Below, piece by piece: positions 1-8,590 of a DNA stretch of 38,444 bases; position 1 is the first letter of the stretch; each line of letters starts with the position of its first letter. Origin of the DNA: Planctomycetota bacterium (GTDB lineage: Bacteria > Planctomycetota > Planctomycetia > Pirellulales > Pirellulaceae); assembly GCA_963205385.1 (NCBI GenBank), contig CAUJKE010000140.1, forward strand, positions 1-38,444, given 5' to 3'. The notes beneath the pieces are model-generated. The model was not told where the DNA came from. It did no database searches and saw only the letters and a program-made list of their open reading frames with translations. Made by a program: the position numbers and the translations under genes.

Positions 1-239
1 TCACCATCCGCACAAGGCGGAAGGGGTCGTGGAGCGGTTGCGGGCTTGAAAATCGGAAACGTATGGATCGGTTGCCCCGGTGTCATTCTGGACTGTGCCC
101 AACCGCTGGTCAACGTCGGCGGGGGAATTCGTTGCGCTGCCGGGGCGTCGCTTCGCCGTTGCGGTCAGAAAAGTGGAGCCGCCACCGCCGTCAAACGACA
201 AGCTTGTGGCGACTCCGGGCGGGGTTTCATCGGTGGCAT
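1..239. other. Unassigned sequence left of the first gene
   Basis: No convincing gene was seen here. A minus-strand frame of 66 codons ends at position 1, but it opens only with TTG, has no ribosome binding site and shows no domain. It may be downstream sequence of the small exported-protein gene at 240-578, or the far end of an intergenic region continuing outside the window. Confidence 0.5.
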
Positions 240-578
240 TTAGAAGCCGATGCCGAAGCGGAAGGTGTTGGTCTGAATGCCAAATCGCGTTCCGCCATAG
301 TACGGGGTGTTGTATCCACGGTAGTACGTGGAGGGATACGCCGGAGCGACGTGGTAGTGCCCACGATGCGGATACAGCACCACCGGCGGGCCATACTGCT
401 GAGCCCCGTGGTGATGATGCCCGACGGCAGAACCGGGGGCGCAGCCATAGCCGCCGCGATAACCCGCTCCGTAACCGCCGCCGTAACCGCCGCCGTAACC
501 GTGGCCGGCCCAGGCCGTGCTGGCGCCTGCCAATCCCAACGTGGCGACAATCGCCGCTGCCAACAAAATGCGTTTCAT
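240..578 (-). CDS. Small exported Gly/Tyr/His-rich protein
   Basis: The product is 112 residues. It begins with a clear signal peptide: basic start, a hydrophobic run at about residues 5-20 and an Ala-rich cleavage area ending in AWAG. The mature part is low in complexity: GYGGG-type repeats at about 27-45, then a run of four histidines and many Tyr, Pro and His residues. A good ribosome binding site (GAGGAG, 8 bases before ATG) supports the start. No enzyme motif is visible. Short exported Gly/Tyr-rich proteins are common in planctomycetes, but their roles are mostly unknown. The His cluster could bind metal and the Gly/Tyr repeats could take part in a surface or matrix structure; both are guesses. 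The gene stands alone, with ltaE some 240 bases upstream on the same strand. Confidence 0.75.
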   Translation of the reverse strand: MKRILLAAAIVATLGLAGASTAWAGHGYGGGYGGGYGAGYRGGYGCAPGSAVGHHHHGAQQYGPPVVLYPHRGHYHVAPAYPSTYYRGYNTPYYGGTRFGIQTNTFRFGIGF

Positions 579-661
579 GTTCAGGACTCCTCGGGAGGGA
601 TACAGGATAGAAGAGGAAGAGTCATTCTTCCGGTGACGATTCCTAGAAATGCACTCGTCGT

Positions 662-713
662 GCCACTATGCTAGTAGTGGCGGCGCAAGTAATGCCAGCG
701 AAATAACTTGCGC
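662..713. promoter_or_regulatory. Two tandem perfect hairpins between ltaE and the Gly-rich gene
   Basis: The first hairpin pairs GCCACTA (662-668) with TAGTGGC (675-681) around a 6-base loop. The second pairs GCGCAAGT (683-690) with ACTTGCGC (706-713) around a 15-base loop. Both stems are perfect and are separated by one base. On the minus strand they lie after the ltaE stop and about 85-135 bases before the small exported-protein gene. They could end ltaE transcription (no T-run follows), form part of the next gene's leader, or bind a regulator. Confidence 0.4.
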
Positions 714-820
714 ATCTTCCCCACCCGGAAGAACACTACCCGTCCATGCTGAGAAGTGTATTCAGTTTGATGGCGCAGCGTCATCACCCTGACGACTTCG
801 CCCCGGCGAGTCCGCTTCGA

Positions 821-1864
821 TTATGACGCCTCGCTCACCGGCGTCGCCACTTGGCGCAGGATTTCGCCGGCCTGGCGGACTTGTTCCTCGCTGACGTCGA
901 GATGCGTCACGGCGCGGATTTGGGTGGGGCTGACGGCCAGCACGGATACGCCTGCGGAGTGGAGCCGGGCGAGGAACTCGGAGGCGGTTCCGAGTGTGGG
1001 GTCGACGCGGAAGATGATGATGTTCGTGTCGACCGTGTCCGAGGTTAGCGTGAGTCCTTCGATGCCGCGGATCGCGTCGGCCAAGAGTTGTGCGTTCGCG
1101 TGATCTTCAGCCAGGCGGGGGATGTTGTTTTCCAGCGCGTACAGCGCTCCCGCCGCGATGATGCCGGCTTGACGCATCGCGCCGCCGAACAGTTTACGAT
1201 GCCGCCGCGCTTCTTGGATCATCTCCTTTGGTCCCGCGAGGGCCGAACCGACGGGAGCGCCTAAACCTTTGCTAAAGCAGACACTGACCGTATCGAAATG
1301 TCGCGCCCAGCGATCCGCTTCGATCCGCGTCGCCACGACGGCGTTGAAGAGCCGGGCGCCGTCCAGGTGCGTGCGGAGGCCGTGATCTTGCGCCCAGTTG
1401 CAAATCTCGGCGACGTATTCATACGGCTGAATGCGGCCCGCGCCCCGATTGTGCGTGTTTTCCAGGCAGACGAGTCGCGTGCGCACGAGGTGGTCGTTCA
1501 CCGGGCGAATCAGTCCCACGAGTTGCCCCGGCTGCAGCACGCCGCCATCGCCATCCACTGTCCTGGCCGCGACGCCGCTAAGCTGGGCGAACGCCGCTTG
1601 CTCGTAATTGTAAATGTGACAGCCGGTTTCGCAGATGAACTCGTCCCCAGGCTTGCAGTGAATGCGCACCGCGATCTGGTTCGTCATCGAGCCTGACGGC
1701 ATGAAAATCGCCGCCTCCTTGCCTAGCAGTTCCGCGGTGAGCTCTTGCAGCCGCTGGACCGTGGGATCGACATCGATGACGTCGTCGCCCACATCGGCCG
1801 CGGCCATCGCCGCTCGCATGGCATGGGAAGGCTTGGTGACAGTATCGCTGCGAAGGTCGATCAT
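821..1864 (-). CDS. ltaE: Low-specificity L-threonine aldolase
   Basis: A 347-residue PLP enzyme of fold type I that splits L-threonine or allo-threonine into glycine and acetaldehyde in the cytoplasm. The family start MIDLRSDT is intact. HLDGARLFNA (166-175) carries the cofactor-binding Asp, and the Schiff-base lysine is K199 in CFSKGLGAPVG. His83 matches the conserved histidine that stacks on the cofactor. The length is normal for LtaE. The gene is divergent from hisD across a 258-base gap, and no strong ribosome binding site precedes the ATG. Members of this family are often annotated loosely as beta-eliminating lyases, and the exact stereochemical preference cannot be read from the sequence. 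The assignment to the aldolase family is secure. Confidence 0.93.
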   Translation of the reverse strand: MIDLRSDTVTKPSHAMRAAMAAADVGDDVIDVDPTVQRLQELTAELLGKEAAIFMPSGSMTNQIAVRIHCKPGDEFICETGCHIYNYEQAAFAQLSGVAARTVDGDGGVLQPGQLVGLIRPVNDHLVRTRLVCLENTHNRGAGRIQPYEYVAEICNWAQDHGLRTHLDGARLFNAVVATRIEADRWARHFDTVSVCFSKGLGAPVGSALAGPKEMIQEARRHRKLFGGAMRQAGIIAAGALYALENNIPRLAEDHANAQLLADAIRGIEGLTLTSDTVDTNIIIFRVDPTLGTASEFLARLHSAGVSVLAVSPTQIRAVTHLDVSEEQVRQAGEILRQVATPVSEAS

Positions 1865-2013
1865 GGCAGGTTTTGGGGTTGGGCGGTGGTGGTTGGGGAG
1901 TGGTCGTTAGGCGTCCGTGGACAGGAGATGAATTTTCACCATCAGAATAACGCTTCGCGGGCCTCGCCCCTAGTCCCACGCGCCGAACGCGAACACAATA
2001 GGCAGTTTGGCTG

Positions 2014-2039
2014 TCCTGAGTAGACATCCTGAGTAGACA
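2014..2039. repeat. Two-copy 13-bp tandem duplication
   Basis: The unit TCCTGAGTAGACA occurs twice without a gap (2014-2026 and 2027-2039), identically, in the ltaE-hisD divergent region about 85 bases before the chosen hisD start. It may be a recent slippage duplication or a paired binding site. Confidence 0.7.
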
Positions 2040-2122
2040 CCTCGCTCTGCACGATGCATTTCGCCTGTGGAGCGTGGCGTCTAAGCTCCGTTTCGTTCCC
2101 TCCTCGTCAATTTGCGCCGCCG

Positions 2123-3469
2123 ATGCTTACGATTCCCCGCATTGATACCCGGCACGACAATGTGACCGCGGCGCTCGACGCGCTCCGCGAAAAAATGAGC
2201 CCGCGCGGCGACGTCGTGAGTGAAGCCGGCAAGCGGCGCACCATGGAGGTCTTCGGCGAGGCGCTCTCGCCGCAACAGGTGGTCGAACGGATTTGCCGCG
2301 ACGTGCGGGCAAAAGGCGTCGCCGCGCTGTTGGCTTACACGGCCAGGCTCGACCGTGCGGACATCACCCCCGCCACGCTGCGCGTCTCGGCGGCAGAACT
2401 GGCCGCCGCGCATGCCGCGGCCGATCCCAACTTTCTCGGAACGATTCGCCTGGTGCGGGACAACATCCTCGAATTTCAGACCGCCATCTTGCACCATGAT
2501 GTCGCAGTGACGCGCCCCGATGGCGTCGTGCTGCGCCAACGTTATTTGCCGCTGGAGCGGGTGGGCATTTGCGTCCCCGGCGGCGCGGCCGCATATCCTT
2601 CGACCGTCCTGATGACCGCCGTCCCCGCGCAAGCCGCAGGCGTGCGCGAAATCGCAGTCGTCGCGCCGCCGACAGCGTTCGGCGCGAACAATCCCGACGT
2701 GCTCGCGACGTGTCACGAACTGGGGATTTGCGAAGTGTATCGCTGCGGCGGCGCGCAAGCGGTCGCCGCGCTGGCGTATGGAGTCGAGGGGTTGCCCAAG
2801 GTCGATAAGATCGTAGGCCCCGGCAACTTGTTTGTCGCGTTGGCGAAGAAGTATGTCTACGGCGAGGTCGATATCGACTCCATCGCCGGCCCGAGCGAAG
2901 TGGTTGTCTTGGCGGACAGTTCGACCCGCCCCGATTTCACCGCCGCCGACCTGCTCGCGCAAGCCGAACACGCGCCGGGGGCGAGCATCCTCATCACCTG
3001 GGACGAGCAGACGCTGGAAGCGACGTACGCCCAACTGCAACAGCAGGTCGCCAGGCTCGCGCGCGAGCAAGTGACGATTGACAGTTTGCAAGCTTTTGGC
3101 GCGCTCATTTTGACGCGCGACGCCGACGAGGCTTGTCGGATTACCGAATCGCTCGCGCCGGAACATTTGCATATCGCCACCGACAACGCCGCGGAACTGC
3201 TCGCGAAGATTCGTTTCGCCGGCGCGGTGTTTCTGGGCAACTACACGCCGGTGGCTGTGGGTGATTATGCAGCCGGACCGTCCCACGTGCTGCCGACCGG
3301 GGGAACGGCGCGGTGGGCGGCGGGGCTCACGGCCAACAGCTTCCTCCGCGGCGGCAGCGTGATTCAATATAGTGCCGCGGCTCTAAAAAATATTGCGCCC
3401 CATGTACAGCGTTTGGCCGATAAAGAAGGACTGACGGCGCACCGCGCGAGCGTCGATGTGCGGCTTTGA
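2123..3469 (+). CDS. hisD: Histidinol dehydrogenase
   Basis: Catalyses the last two oxidations of histidine synthesis, L-histidinol to L-histidine, using NAD and zinc. With the ATG at 2123 the protein is 448 residues, the family norm. The frame also opens at 2054, but the extra 23 residues look unlike HisD. Zinc ligands are visible as Q280 and H283 in AQAEHAPGA, D381 in GDYAAGPSH and H440 near the C-terminus. The acid-base pair is E347/H348 in APEHLH. The VPGG loop lies at 151-154. It is the first gene of a hisD-hisC-hisB run on the plus strand, with a 75-base gap to hisC. A short AT-rich stretch near 3361-3410 uses codons unlike the rest of the gene. No histidine attenuator peptide was seen upstream. 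Confidence 0.95.
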   Translation: MLTIPRIDTRHDNVTAALDALREKMSPRGDVVSEAGKRRTMEVFGEALSPQQVVERICRDVRAKGVAALLAYTARLDRADITPATLRVSAAELAAAHAAADPNFLGTIRLVRDNILEFQTAILHHDVAVTRPDGVVLRQRYLPLERVGICVPGGAAAYPSTVLMTAVPAQAAGVREIAVVAPPTAFGANNPDVLATCHELGICEVYRCGGAQAVAALAYGVEGLPKVDKIVGPGNLFVALAKKYVYGEVDIDSIAGPSEVVVLADSSTRPDFTAADLLAQAEHAPGASILITWDEQTLEATYAQLQQQVARLAREQVTIDSLQAFGALILTRDADEACRITESLAPEHLHIATDNAAELLAKIRFAGAVFLGNYTPVAVGDYAAGPSHVLPTGGTARWAAGLTANSFLRGGSVIQYSAAALKNIAPHVQRLADKEGLTAHRASVDVRL

Positions 3470-3544
3470 AAATCGCCTCGCCGTTAGCACACTCGACGTG
3501 ATGAATCCCCGCGCAGAGCGTTAGGCCTACCGAAAGTAACTCCC

Positions 3545-4600
3545 ATGTTTCGACCTGAAATCGCGGCCATGCAAGGTTACACGCCGGGGGAGCAACCCCA
3601 AGGCGGCGCGTTCATCAAGCTGAACACGAACGAAAACCCCTATCCCTGCTCGATCGACGTACTCGAGGCGGTCTATCTCGCGCTCGCCCGCGGCTTGCAG
3701 AAATATCCCGATCCGATGGCGACCACGTTTCGCAAGGCGGCGGCGCGGGTGCACAACATCGACCCAGATTGGATCCTCTGCGGCAACGGCAGCGACGATA
3801 TCCTCACGATTCTGACCCGCGCGTTTGTCGGCAGCGGTGATCTGCTGCGACTGCCGACGCCGAGCTATGTCCTCTACAAGACGCTCGCGCAAATCCAAGG
3901 CGCGCAGTCGGAAGAAATTCGCTTTAACGACGATTGGACATTACCGCCTGAGTTCGCCGCGTCCCGTCCTCAGCTCAAACTGGCCTTCCTGCCCAATCCC
4001 AACAGTCCCAGTGGAACGATGGTCGCGCGCGAAGCGATTCTCGACCTGGCCGACAAGCTCCCTTGCCCGCTATTGATCGACGAAGCCTATGCGGATTTCG
4101 CGTCGTTCAACTGCGTGGATCTCGTCGCCCAGAACGAAAAGATCATGGTCTCGCGCACGCTGAGCAAGTCGTACGCGCTCGCCGGGTTGCGGTTTGGCTA
4201 TTTGATCGCACAGCCGCAGATCATTCACGATCTGGTGAAGGTGAAGGATTCGTACAATTGCGATTCGCTCTCCATCGCCGGCGCGACCGCGGCGATCAAT
4301 GACCAACAGTGGCTTGCCGAGAATGTCGCCCAGATCAAGGCGACGCGGCAAAGGCTTACCGCCGCGCTCGCCGAACTCGGATTTTCGGTGCTACCCTCCG
4401 AAGCCAACTTCGTCTGGTGCACGCATCCGTCACAGCCGGCCCAACCGCTCTATGCGGCGCTCAAAAATGAGCGGATCCTGGTACGATACATGAACTATCC
4501 CCAGTGGGGCGACGGCCTGCGGATCAGCGTGGGTTCGGAGTCCGAGAACATGCGATTGCTGCAAACGCTCGCGAGAATCTTAGGCGTGAAGTTGCGGTAA
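3545..4600 (+). CDS. hisC: Histidinol-phosphate aminotransferase
   Basis: A 351-residue PLP aminotransferase that converts imidazole-acetol phosphate and glutamate into histidinol phosphate. LNTNENPYP near residue 26 is the family's N-terminal signature. NPNSPSG (151-157) and IDEAYADF (178-185) hold cofactor-binding residues. The Schiff-base lysine is K208 in [18 protein letters not shown]332 or a nearby arginine of the GLRISVG segment should bind the substrate carboxylate. The length is typical. It follows hisD and precedes hisB by 61 bases, so the three are probably transcribed together. HisC-like enzymes can also use aromatic keto acids, but the his neighbours favour the histidine role. 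Confidence 0.94.
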   Translation: MFRPEIAAMQGYTPGEQPQGGAFIKLNTNENPYPCSIDVLEAVYLALARGLQKYPDPMATTFRKAAARVHNIDPDWILCGNGSDDILTILTRAFVGSGDLLRLPTPSYVLYKTLAQIQGAQSEEIRFNDDWTLPPEFAASRPQLKLAFLPNPNSPSGTMVAREAILDLADKLPCPLLIDEAYADFASFNCVDLVAQNEKIMVSRTLSKSYALAGLRFGYLIAQPQIIHDLVKVKDSYNCDSLSIAGATAAINDQQWLAENVAQIKATRQRLTAALAELGFSVLPSEANFVWCTHPSQPAQPLYAALKNERILVRYMNYPQWGDGLRISVGSESENMRLLQTLARILGVKLR

Positions 4601-4661
4601 CCCCAGAATATCGACATTCGGATTTCATCCCTCACGTTCCGATTACCCCCAGCGTAACCTC

Positions 4662-5252
4662 ATGCCTCGCACCGCTACCATTGCACGTCAAACCAACGAA
4701 ACCAAGATCGACCTGTCGCTTAATCTCGACGGCAGCGGACAAGCCCGGATCGAGACCGGCGTGGGGTTCTTCGACCACATGCTCGACTTATTCGTGCGGC
4801 ATGGGGCGTTTGATTTGCAAGTGCAAGCGGCCGGCGACTTGCACGTCGATCAACATCACACGGTCGAAGATGTCGGCATTTGCCTCGGTCAGGCGTTCAA
4901 ACAAGCGCTCGGCGATAAAACGGGAATTCGCCGCTACGGACACATGACGCTCCCGATGGAAGAAACGCTCGTCACGAGCACCGTCGATCTCAGCGGGCGT
5001 TATTTCCTGGTCTTCGGCCCCACGTTCCCCTCGCCGAAGATCGGCGAGTTCGACAGCGAGCTCGTCGAAGACTTTTGGCAAGCGTTCGCAGCCAATGCCC
5101 TCTGCAACTTGCACGTCCAACTGCACTACGGCCGCAACAGCCACCACATCAGCGAGGCCGTCTTCAAGGGAACCGCCAGAGCGCTCCGCATGGCGGTAGA
5201 AGAAGACCCGCGCTCGCCCGGCGTGGTACCGAGCACCAAGGGGACGCTGTAA
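4662..5252 (+). CDS. hisB: Imidazoleglycerol-phosphate dehydratase
   Basis: A 196-residue monofunctional HisB that removes water from imidazoleglycerol phosphate to give imidazole-acetol phosphate, the substrate of HisC next door. The two manganese-binding signatures of the duplicated fold are intact: DQHHTVED (63-70) and [16 protein letters not shown] (155-170). The C-terminal STKGTL is also typical. There is no phosphatase domain, so histidinol-phosphate phosphatase must be encoded elsewhere. The gene ends the short his cluster and faces the propeller/cytochrome gene across 59 bases. The usual hisH, hisA and hisF genes are not in the window. Confidence 0.95.
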   Translation: MPRTATIARQTNETKIDLSLNLDGSGQARIETGVGFFDHMLDLFVRHGAFDLQVQAAGDLHVDQHHTVEDVGICLGQAFKQALGDKTGIRRYGHMTLPMEETLVTSTVDLSGRYFLVFGPTFPSPKIGEFDSELVEDFWQAFAANALCNLHVQLHYGRNSHHISEAVFKGTARALRMAVEEDPRSPGVVPSTKGTL

Positions 5253-5255
5253 CGG

Positions 5256-5293
5256 GAAGCCGAGCGAAATCCGAGCGTCGATATTCCGGCTTC
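5256..5293. terminator. Possible two-way terminator hairpin between hisB and the next gene
   Basis: GAAGCCG (5256-5262) can pair with CGGCTTC (5287-5293) around a 24-base loop, in the short gap between two genes that converge. A TTTTT run follows on the plus strand near 5322, inside the end of the opposing gene. The large loop makes this only a modest candidate. Confidence 0.3.
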
Positions 5294-5311
5294 GCTCGCG
5301 AATGATCCGAT

Positions 5312-8300
5312 CTAGCGAGGTTTTTCTTCCTTGGTGCCGGGAATGGGCTGTGCCTGAGGGTCGCTGGGGGGCCGATCAAGCGTGAGGAAGGCGAACAAAT
5401 CGGCGATTTCCTGCGGCTGGTACTGTTTTTCAATCCCTTCCGGCATCAGCGAGAGGGGGCTAACGGCGACCTCTTCCACATCGCCGCGCGCGATGGTTTC
5501 GAGCTTGTCCCCTTGCTGCTTGAGCACAATTCGCTGAGCGTTGTCCTCGACGAGGATTCCAGTCAGCACGCGGCCATCGGTCGTCGTGACGGTGCGGGCC
5601 TGGTACGCGGCGCCAATCACCAGACTTGGATCGAACACGTTGGAGAGGAGTTGCTCGAAATTACCGCGCCCGTTGGCGGTGATCTCCGGCCCCACCTCTT
5701 GGCCTTCGCCGTAGATTTTGTGGCATTGGCCGCAGAGTTTCTTATACAGTTCGGCCCCTCGGTGTGGATCGCCGGGGGTGTTGCGAATCATCTGCCGCAT
5801 GTCGGCGATGACTTGCTCGCGGGCCGGGTCGCGTTCGGTGCGCACCGTTCCCCAGGTCTTGGCCACGAGCGCGGCAATCTCTTGGTCGCCGGAGGCCAGG
5901 AGTTTCCGCACCTGATTGGTGTTGAGCGCGTCTGGGGGGAGTTGCTTCTGCTCAATGGCCGCGAGGAGTTGGTGGCTCCAGGACGTGCGGGCGGTGAGAA
6001 CTTCGATCGCCCGCGGCTTGAGTTCAGGTTCCAGGTTATCGTACCGCGTCAGGAGCAGTTTTCCGACCCGTTCGTCGTCAAGGCGACCCAGGGCCGAGAT
6101 CAGTCCGCCGCGAATTTTGAGCGTGGCGGCGCGGCGATCGGCGAACATGTCTTTCGCCAAGGCCAACAGCTGCGAATCGCCACTGGTGACGAGGGCGTCG
6201 ATGGCTTGTTGCCGCCGGGGCAAAGGCTGCTCGGGATCGAGCGCCAATTTGCGCACGGCCGCGGCCGCGGAAGCGTCTTTCCAGCTAACGGCCAAAAGGG
6301 CGGCATCGATATAGAGCGGATTATCAGGCTTGCCTTGCAGGACTTTCGCCAGCGGTGCTTGGAGCTTGTCTTGCAGCGCGGCAAGTTGCTCGCCGGCCAG
6401 TTCGTGCGATTGCACGCGCTCGGCCAGCGTGGCCAAACACTTGCCAGCCACCGCCGGATTGGGCCGCTCCCCTTGTGCGAGCACGGCGAACAGCGTGGCG
6501 ATGGCGACCGGGTTGGGCTTCTCGGCGGCCAGAATCCGGTCGATGGCGCGCGGCAAGACCTCGCGAATGCCTGGCGACTTGGCCGCGTCCATTTTCGTGG
6601 CCAGCGTGACAAACAACTCCCCCTCCGATTCCAGCAACGGATGCAGATTCTGCCAGACAATGTGCGGAATGAGTGGGTCGTCGCCGCAGTTCGCCAATGC
6701 GGTCATCAACGTCAAAACGGGGTCCAGCCCTTGAATCTTGCGCGCCGCAATGGCGACTTGCAGTTGCACATCACGCGAGGAATCGTTGACGAGCGCGGCA
6801 ACTTTATCGCGCACCCGTTGATCGAGCTTCTTCAGCGACCCCGCGTCGATGTCGCCAGCGGCGCGGACACCCCACGCGCGGAACGTCGGATCGGCATGGG
6901 CCAAAAGTTGCAAATGCTGATCTGTTTCTAATTCGAACGTGCTGATGAGCGTCCAGAGTGCATTGAGGCGTGTGGTGCGCGGGGCGGAATCGCTGTTCAC
7001 TAAATCCCACAATTGACCGCGCGTCTGCGGGTGATTGCGTTCCGCCAGCAAGCGGCGGGCAACCTCGCGCAGATAGTCGTTGCCGCCGGCCAGACGAGCG
7101 AGGAGCTGGTCATCATTTTCGTCGTGCAGATCAAACGGTTTGGCGCGGGGCGTGTCTTTATATCGCACGCGATACAAGCGGCCGTGACCGCGATCGACTC
7201 CCTGCGGATCGGCGTTGGCGTCTTGATAACAGTGATAGCGGTCGTACCAATCAAGAATGTAGAGCGAACCATCCGGTCCGGTCTTTTGCACGACCGGCAT
7301 GAACCAGACATCGTTGGCGGTGAGGAAATCAGGCTCACCGGTTGCAAAATACGTGCTGCCGTTGCGCTGTAGTTTGTCGCTGTTGATGCAGCCGCCGTGG
7401 ATGTTTCCCATGTAGAGCTTCTGGCGATACTGATCGGGATAGGCGTCGCTGTCGTAGTAATGAATGCCGCAATACGCCGCCGCCTGATGTTTGTGTTTGA
7501 CAATCGAAGGGAGCGGCCACGTAAACGGCGGGTATGGTCCGCCTTGACGAAGGTAGTAGCCGGTCTCCGCCTGGTGCCACAAATGATCGATCACGCAGGC
7601 GGAAAGGAAGAAACTGCCGTTGTCGTTGATCGCCACGCCCCAGGGGTTGCTCGTTCCCTCGCAAAAGACCTGGAACTCGCGGGTCTGGGGGTGAATGCGA
7701 AAAAGCGCGCAGGTGAACTGCCAACCGGGGTGGTCCGCGCGATAGTGTGGAGATGACTTGGGATACTTCACATGCGAGTAGTTGAACACCCCATTTAGTC
7801 CGTACAGCCAACCATCGGGACCCCAGGTGAGCGAATTGGGAAGTTCGTGTGTGTCTGTCCGTCCGAAACCGGTGACGACAACTTCTTGCTTGTCCGCCTT
7901 GCCGTCGCCGTCGGTATCTTGCAAAAAGAGCAAGTCCGGCGAGTTCGCCACCCAGACGCCGCCGTGCCCCACCGCGATGCCGCTGGGAATGTTGAGCCCT
8001 TCAGCGAAGACGGTAATTTTATCGGCCCGGCCGTCGCCGGTGGTGTCTTCGAGCACTTTCACCCGGTCACGCCCCGGTCCCGGCTCGCGGCGCGGGTACT
8101 CGAAGCTTTCGGTAATCCAAAAGCGGCCCCGCTCATCGATGGCCATGGCCACCGGGTTGACAATATCCGGCTCGCTGGCGACCAGTTCCACCGTGAACCC
8201 CTCGGGCACGGTCATCTTTTCGATCGCTTGGGCCGGCGTCAGCGGCGGACCAGGCGGCTTGTCTTGCCGGCGGGGGATGAAGTCTTGCGCGGACGCGGCA

Positions 8301-8359
8301 TTCCAGCCAAAAAACGCGCAATAGAGCAGCGCTATGAGGAACAATCGGCGGTAATTCAT
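5312..8359 (-). CDS. Exported propeller/HEAT/cytochrome c protein (PVC-type heme dehydrogenase family)
   Basis: Starting at MNYRRLFLIALL the protein has 1015 residues; the frame extends 79 codons further upstream, but this start is followed at once by a signal peptide ending in AASAQ near residue 25. The N-terminal half is a six-bladed propeller-like domain related to sugar or sorbosone dehydrogenases (motifs such as GVAINDNGSF and GPDGSLYILDWYDRYH). Two DxDGDGxAD-type loops (DTTGDGRADK, DTDGDGKADK) could bind calcium. The middle is helical and HEAT-like. The C-terminal part holds one heme motif, CGQCH, followed by a conserved LMPEG methionine segment near the end. Proteins of this layout are greatly expanded in Planctomycetes and Verrucomicrobia. 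They are thought to oxidise sugars or polysaccharide fragments outside the cytoplasm, but substrates are mostly unknown. No partner gene is adjacent. Confidence 0.88.
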   Translation of the reverse strand: MNYRRLFLIALLYCAFFGWNAASAQDFIPRRQDKPPGPPLTPAQAIEKMTVPEGFTVELVASEPDIVNPVAMAIDERGRFWITESFEYPRREPGPGRDRVKVLEDTTGDGRADKITVFAEGLNIPSGIAVGHGGVWVANSPDLLFLQDTDGDGKADKQEVVVTGFGRTDTHELPNSLTWGPDGWLYGLNGVFNYSHVKYPKSSPHYRADHPGWQFTCALFRIHPQTREFQVFCEGTSNPWGVAINDNGSFFLSACVIDHLWHQAETGYYLRQGGPYPPFTWPLPSIVKHKHQAAAYCGIHYYDSDAYPDQYRQKLYMGNIHGGCINSDKLQRNGSTYFATGEPDFLTANDVWFMPVVQKTGPDGSLYILDWYDRYHCYQDANADPQGVDRGHGRLYRVRYKDTPRAKPFDLHDENDDQLLARLAGGNDYLREVARRLLAERNHPQTRGQLWDLVNSDSAPRTTRLNALWTLISTFELETDQHLQLLAHADPTFRAWGVRAAGDIDAGSLKKLDQRVRDKVAALVNDSSRDVQLQVAIAARKIQGLDPVLTLMTALANCGDDPLIPHIVWQNLHPLLESEGELFVTLATKMDAAKSPGIREVLPRAIDRILAAEKPNPVAIATLFAVLAQGERPNPAVAGKCLATLAERVQSHELAGEQLAALQDKLQAPLAKVLQGKPDNPLYIDAALLAVSWKDASAAAAVRKLALDPEQPLPRRQQAIDALVTSGDSQLLALAKDMFADRRAATLKIRGGLISALGRLDDERVGKLLLTRYDNLEPELKPRAIEVLTARTSWSHQLLAAIEQKQLPPDALNTNQVRKLLASGDQEIAALVAKTWGTVRTERDPAREQVIADMRQMIRNTPGDPHRGAELYKKLCGQCHKIYGEGQEVGPEITANGRGNFEQLLSNVFDPSLVIGAAYQARTVTTTDGRVLTGILVEDNAQRIVLKQQGDKLETIARGDVEEVAVSPLSLMPEGIEKQYQPQEIADLFAFLTLDRPPSDPQAQPIPGTKEEKPR

Positions 8360-8470
8360 GCGGCAGGATTCGGAAAGAGGGACGATTCGCATTCCAGCGT
8401 GCCGGAGCGGCAACGCCTCATTATGCGAGCGAACGTGTACAACCGCAAGTTTCGCACCCCCAGCGGAGAA

Positions 8471-8509
8471 ACTTCGTGGGCGAAGTTCCAGGTCAAAGTT
8501 CCAGGTGAA
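8471..8509. repeat. Hairpin followed by a 13-bp tandem duplication
   Basis: In the 231-base divergent region, ACTTCG (8471-8476) pairs with CGAAGT (8481-8486) around TGGG. Overlapping its right arm is a tandem pair of AGTTCCAGGTSAA units (8484-8496 and 8497-8509) that differ at one base (C or G). It lies between the starts of two divergent genes and could be an operator region or a dispersed intergenic repeat. Confidence 0.6.
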
Positions 8510-8590
8510 AGTCGTTGACGCTGAGCGCTCCCCCTCGCAAAATGGGATTGAATAAGAATTCCCCGTCCCACACCAGAGGCGTCCTGGCTC

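Noticed and set aside
1..201. Minus-strand frame of 66 codons at the window start
   Set aside because: Only a TTG start, no ribosome binding site and no conserved look.
1865..2122. Histidine attenuator or riboswitch before hisD
   Set aside because: No His-codon run and no terminator/antiterminator pair was seen.
2081..3367. Long minus-strand frame (428 codons) opposite hisD
   Set aside because: Arginine-rich shadow of the GC-rich hisD gene with no recognisable domain; hisD is certain on the other strand.
5513..6931. Plus-strand frame of 472 codons opposite the propeller/cytochrome gene
   Set aside because: Composition is that of an antisense shadow and no domain is visible; the opposite strand has a full, recognisable protein.
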